This document shows, piece by piece, positions 62,606 through 64,000 of a stretch of 64,000 nucleotides of DNA (the first letter of the stretch is position 1; each line of letters opens with the position of its first letter). The position numbers and the translations under genes were made by a program. Origin of the DNA: Sphingomonadales bacterium (GTDB lineage Bacteria; Pseudomonadota; Alphaproteobacteria; Sphingomonadales; Sphingomonadaceae); assembly GCA_016707885.1 (NCBI GenBank), contig JADJGU010000001.1, positions 310,001-374,000 of the forward strand, written 5' to 3'. Below the pieces are notes generated by a model. It was not told the origin of the DNA. It made no database searches and saw only the letters and a list, made by a program, of their open reading frames with translations.

Positions 62606-63060
62606 ATGCGACTTTCACTCTGGATGTTACCGACACTCATCTGCGCAGCATCGCTGTTACACGCCATCGACAGCGCGGAATGCGCCGAAAAGGATGGTCT
62701 GGTTTTGACACTCAAGGTCGAAGGCGTTCGTTCGTCCAAGGGACAGATACGGGCAGAGCTTCTCGGCAAGCAAGCCGATGATACCAAAGCCAAAACGGTG
62801 ACCTTTGGCGTCAAGGATGCGCAGACCGGAAGCGTAGTTATCGAATTTCCCGGCCTCACCCCGGCGACTATGCCGTCCAGCTTTACCATGACGAAAATGC
62901 CAACGGCAAAGTCGACATGAATATGGTTGGCATTCCGCTGGAAGGCTTCGGCTTTTCCAATACACCCTTGGTCGCAGGCGGTATTCCGGAATTTGACAAA
63001 ATGAAGGTCAGCCTATCAGCCGACGCCACCACCACCGCTGTATTGGCCTACGCCCCATGA
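62606..63060 (+). CDS. DUF2141 exported protein, frameshifted
   Basis: From ATG 62606 with a signal segment (MRLSLWMLPTLICAASLLHA). The frame breaks at CCCC 62859-62862; one more C joins PGLTPGDYAVQLYHDENANGKVDMN to FGFSNTPLVAGG, which is the DUF2141 pattern with D-x-N-x-N-G-x-x-D calcium-like loop. The last codons overlap the next gene (ATGA). Often found next to carotenoid or lignin oxygenase genes in sphingomonads; the meaning is unknown. Confidence 0.85.
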
Positions 63061-64000
63061 GTGGCCCACACAGGACGGAAGCCAGCAGGCGCGGGTTCCT
63101 GACGGGTGCCGCAGGCGGTCTTGCAGCCTTCGCCGCTACCCGCAGTCTGCCTGCCTTTGCGCAAGATCCCTATCATCCGATCGACGAAATCGCCCCGACA
63201 TTTGCCAAGGCCCGCGCATCCGACCCGCGCCTCTTAGCTTTTACCAACGCAGCGGGTGAGTTCGATGTCACGCATATCCGCGTCGAAGGCAAAATCCCCG
63301 AAGGATTGCGCGGTGCCTTCTACCGCAACGGCCCGGCCCAGTTCGAACGCGATGGCATCCGCTGCCGGCACTGGTTCGACGGCGATGGTCTGGTGCAGCG
63401 TTGGTCGGTCGGCCCGGCAGGCATCGGCTATCGCGGCCGTTTTGTCGCAACGCACAAGCGCGGGATAGAGCAAAAGGCCGGCAAGTTCGTCGTCGCCACC
63501 TCGGGCGGCGGTATTGCCATCAAGGCACCGCTCACCGGGTCCGACAGCACCAACCCGTCCAACACCAGTATCCTGCCTGTTGATGGCGCGATGTGGGCGT
63601 TGTGGGAAGGCGGCAGCGCAGTCGAGTTGGACGCCGAAACGCTGGCAACCAAGGGCTATGTCGATCTTGGAGAAGGCTCCAAGGGCGCCCCGTTTAGTGC
63701 GCATCCGCGTGTAGGCGAAGACGGTCGAATCTGGAATGTCGGTTCACTAGGATCGCGCGTCATTCTCTACCGGCTCAGCAAGAATGGAAAGCTGGAGCAG
63801 GCCCGCATCCAGCCGCTGGGTCAGCCCGGTTATTATCACGACTTTCTGCTGACCAGCCGGTCACTGGTGGTAATTCAATGTTCAACCCAATCCGACGCCA
63901 CCCGTTCGATCGAAAATGGCAGCTTTGGAAGCATGCGCGCTGTACCCGGCAAGCCCATGAAAGTACATGTATTTGATCGGGAAAGCTTCGACCTGACCCG
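63057..64000 (+). CDS. Carotenoid/lignostilbene oxygenase, 5' part
   Basis: The gene runs off the window at base 64000 (about 315 residues present). A Tat-type signal (SRRGFLTGAAGGLAAFAATR) marks export. The iron-binding histidines occur in CRHWFDGDGLVQRW, FSAHPRVGEDG and YYHDFLLTS. Members cleave carbon double bonds in carotenoids or stilbenes. Starts at the stop of the DUF2141 gene. Confidence 0.9.
   Translation, partial: MSGPHRTEASRRGFLTGAAGGLAAFAATRSLPAFAQDPYHPIDEIAPTFAKARASDPRLLAFTNAAGEFDVTHIRVEGKIPEGLRGAFYRNGPAQFERDGIRCRHWFDGDGLVQRWSVGPAGIGYRGRFVATHKRGIEQKAGKFVVATSGGGIAIKAPLTGSDSTNPSNTSILPVDGAMWALWEGGSAVELDAETLATKGYVDLGEGSKGAPFSAHPRVGEDGRIWNVGSLGSRVILYRLSKNGKLEQARIQPLGQPGYYHDFLLTSRSLVVIQCSTQSDATRSIENGSFGSMRAVPGKPMKVHVFDRESFDLT

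Overview
The window looks like chromosomal DNA of a sphingomonad (order Sphingomonadales, Alphaproteobacteria). The coding is dense and GC-rich. It includes a MipZ-type ParA ATPase, DUF2794, LytTR two-component genes, an HPr-rel-A cassette, a Baeyer-Villiger-type monooxygenase, a KAS III with C-terminal partner lipid genes, and the gshB-yraN-rsmI block next to a divergent penicillin-binding-protein activator. Genus cannot be fixed from sequence alone. No rRNA, tRNA or CRISPR array was seen. Most of the window is housekeeping DNA, with one AT-rich accessory patch (about 54.0-56.4 kb).

Layout. 0-11 kb: gshB, yraN, rsmI, a divergent lipoprotein activator and tadA, then a dienelactone hydrolase behind a LytTR response regulator and its kinase, an HD protein, and an argD-argF-hslO operon. 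11-13 kb: an OsmC/GFA operon that carries two small membrane proteins, small secreted proteins, and mipZ. 14-20 kb: a broken flavin monooxygenase, glmS, a PIN toxin with two ribbon-helix-helix genes, glmU (two frame breaks) and gph. 20-24 kb: the HPr-rel-A cassette (nucleotidyltransferase, HprK-like kinase, PqqD-like protein, Tat-signal protein) and a porin. 24-32 kb: an SDR, a TetR gene with a palindromic operator facing a cytochrome c / lactone oxidase / PLP enzyme operon, cysE, oxyR and a serine hydrolase. 32-37 kb: moaE, moaD, pgsA, a TPR sulfotransferase and recF. 37-48 kb: a sigma-54-like promoter ahead of two tandem mini-proteins and a PspC protein, then PilZ, nuclease and lipid genes, a P450, and many small envelope proteins. 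48-54 kb: a cupin, a heme-oxygenase-like enzyme, VOC proteins and an MFS transporter. 54-57 kb: the AT-rich patch with a Fic protein and a broken gene. 56-60 kb: thiC with its TPP riboswitch and two displaced copies of its 3' tail. 60-64 kb: envelope proteins, a membrane LytTR regulator, DUF2141 and a carotenoid oxygenase that runs off the end.

A warning for any user: at least eight genes, two of them normally essential (tadA, glmU), contain single frame breaks. Most of these fall in short homopolymers or simple repeats. The simplest reading is residual indel error in the assembly rather than decay. I give the joined extents and the position of each break.

The most interesting candidates are the HPr-rel-A cassette with its Tat-exported neighbour and an in-frame palindromic insertion in one of its genes; the apparently sigma-54-driven tandem mini-proteins before PspC; the RHH-RHH-PIN locus with a promoter full of TGATATCA boxes; and the step-wise accumulation of thiC tails around two inserted genes.
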